Source of the DNA: Planctomycetota bacterium
GTDB taxonomy: Bacteria > Planctomycetota > Phycisphaerae > Sedimentisphaerales > SM23-30
DNA length: 7,502 nucleotides
Direction: 5' to 3'
Assembly: GCA_022705365.1 (NCBI GenBank)
Contig: JAKJEP010000164.1
Span: 1-7,502, forward strand
Position 1 is the first letter of the stretch, and every line of letters begins with the position of its first letter. Positions 6,382-7,502 of the stretch are shown here, in pieces. The position numbers and the translations under genes are program-made. Under the pieces are notes generated by a model. The model was not told the origin of the DNA. It searched no databases and saw only the letters and a program-made list of their open reading frames with translations.

Positions 6382-7502
6382 ATGGGAAATATTGCTAAAA
6401 TTACCCTTTCAGCAGGTCTATTCACTTTATGTTTGACTTTGTGTGCTCAGATGTGTCATGAGCCAGAACTGCCAGGCATGGATAAGCTGGCGGTTATCGA
6501 GGATCTTCCCAATCCTTTTCTTATGAACAATGGCAGGCAGGTCCAGTCACGAGTAGACTGGCAAAAACGCCGCACTGAAATCAAGGCTATGATGTTGTAT
6601 TACCAATATGGCCACATGCCTCCACCACCGGGAAATGTTACGGCCCAGGAATTGTCTTGCGAGGAGGTTTTGGATGGCCAGGCCCGCCAGAAACACCTCC
6701 TGCTATCTATGGGGCCGGATAAACAAATCAAAGTGAATGTGGGAATGACTATCCCCCAAGGCAACGGCCCTTTTCCCGTAATTTTGAAAAATGACAGTAA
6801 AATCTTTAACGTGCCGATTGCCGAGGAAATCATCAAACGAGGGTATGTTATCGTGGAGTACATTCGCACGGATCTCGATCCGGATGCCAACAACATAGTG
6901 GGCCCTGCCCAGGCAGCTTATCCTGATTATGACTGGGCTACTCTGGCAGTATGGGCATGGGGAGGAATGCGCGTCATAGATTATCTAGCCACCCTGGATT
7001 ACATCGACCGGAAACATATCGTCTTTACCGGCCATTCACGCGGCGGCAAGACTGCCTTGCTGGCTGGCGCTCTGGATGAACGGATTGCTTTGGTAACTCC
7101 CAATGGTTCCGGTTGTGGAGGGGCCGGCTGTTACCGTATTCAACAGGAAAAATCTGAAACCCTAAGAGACATTACCGAACCGTCCAGATTTTCCTACTGG
7201 TTTATTCCACGCTTCAGAGAATTCGCAGGTAATGAAACGAAATTACCTTTTGATCAGCATTTTCTCAAGGCCCTGGTAACTCCTCGAGCCCTACTTTCCA
7301 CCGACGCCCTGGGGGACATTTGGGCTAATCCTTTGGGAACCCAACAGACGTACCTTGCCGCTCAACCGGTTTTCGATTTTCTGGGTGCCGGCGATAAAAA
7401 TGCCATTCATTTCCGTAAAGGTAATCATGCCCAGAACGAGGAAGATTGGCAGGTACTGATCGATTTTGCCGATAAGATTTTTTTCGGGAAGAAAGTGGAA
7501 CG
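6382..7502 (+). CDS. CE15 glucuronoyl esterase, secreted, 3' partial
   Basis: The alpha/beta-hydrolase protein (373 codons visible) should cleave the ester between lignin alcohols and 4-O-methyl-glucuronic acid on xylan. ATG 6382 is the only sensible start: an in-frame TAA lies at 6373-6375 and the start yields a signal peptide (MGNIAK, then hydrophobic ITLSAGLFTLCLTLCA; cleavage likely near residue 22). The nucleophile is S219 in GHSRGGK, whose Lys222 contacts substrate in the family. NGSGCGGAGCYR (241-252), LPFDQHFLKAL, TPRALLSTDALGDIWANP (D308, D312) and RKGNHAQNEEDW (His349) follow in the family order. Fungal members carry the catalytic Glu in PQESG; here that position is Gly242, so the acid probably comes from the D308/D312 loop, as in some bacterial CE15 enzymes. 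Bacterial relatives have about 400-430 residues, so only the last few tens at most are missing. No Shine-Dalgarno is visible. Family call firm; exact substrate inferred. Confidence 0.92.
   Translation, partial: MGNIAKITLSAGLFTLCLTLCAQMCHEPELPGMDKLAVIEDLPNPFLMNNGRQVQSRVDWQKRRTEIKAMMLYYQYGHMPPPPGNVTAQELSCEEVLDGQARQKHLLLSMGPDKQIKVNVGMTIPQGNGPFPVILKNDSKIFNVPIAEEIIKRGYVIVEYIRTDLDPDANNIVGPAQAAYPDYDWATLAVWAWGGMRVIDYLATLDYIDRKHIVFTGHSRGGKTALLAGALDERIALVTPNGSGCGGAGCYRIQQEKSETLRDITEPSRFSYWFIPRFREFAGNETKLPFDQHFLKALVTPRALLSTDALGDIWANPLGTQQTYLAAQPVFDFLGAGDKNAIHFRKGNHAQNEEDWQVLIDFADKIFFGKKVE

Noticed and set aside
6600..6896. 98-codon open frame on the - strand inside the esterase gene
   Set aside because: Shadow of the CE15 coding sequence, whose motifs are clear on the + strand.
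2..7502. CRISPR array, tRNA, rRNA or riboswitch
   Set aside because: No regularly spaced direct repeats, no cloverleaf with a TTC-type T-loop, and no long conserved RNA motif seen on either strand by eye.

Overview
The window holds two long protein-coding genes on the + strand, each cut by a window edge, separated by about 815 bases of non-coding DNA filled with gene debris. The first (2-5566) is the C-terminal 1,854 codons of a giant, apparently extracellular mosaic protein. In order it has a CotH-type kinase domain, an Ig-like domain split by an inserted galactose-binding-like sandwich, a right-handed beta-helix, another Ig-like domain, two lamin-tail domains (LTD), a second galactose-binding-like sandwich and a final LTD. 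The second (6382-7502) is a nearly complete secreted carbohydrate esterase of family CE15 (glucuronoyl esterase), with a signal peptide and the GHSRGGK serine motif.

The gap at 5567-6381 is the least ordinary part. From left to right it contains a GC-rich palindrome just after the first gene; a startless open fragment on the + strand that resembles the wing of an excisionase/AlpA-like helix-turn-helix protein; and, on the - strand, the broken first end of an IS3-family insertion sequence (terminal repeat tip at 5997, ribosome binding site, start of orfA). The IS abuts the last ~38 codons of a ypfJ-like neutral zinc metallopeptidase gene. So an IS inserted at the very end of a ypfJ gene, and both were later deleted down to stubs. 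The remaining ~260 bases before the esterase are AT-richer and carry only a possible promoter.

The mixture of CotH/LTD/beta-helix mosaic proteins with CE15 esterases is typical of polysaccharide-degrading environmental bacteria of the PVC group (Planctomycetota/Phycisphaerae, Verrucomicrobiota) or the FCB group. The CotH variant (GDDYQMYR...IPYDLDAL) and the Ig-like IDVWYDDG motif favour PVC, but this is inference from protein style and not a firm assignment. The esterase suggests attack on lignin-glucuronoxylan ester links in plant material. The mosaic protein is more likely a surface or secreted structural/adhesive protein. The two genes share orientation, but the long debris-filled gap and the palindrome argue against one operon.
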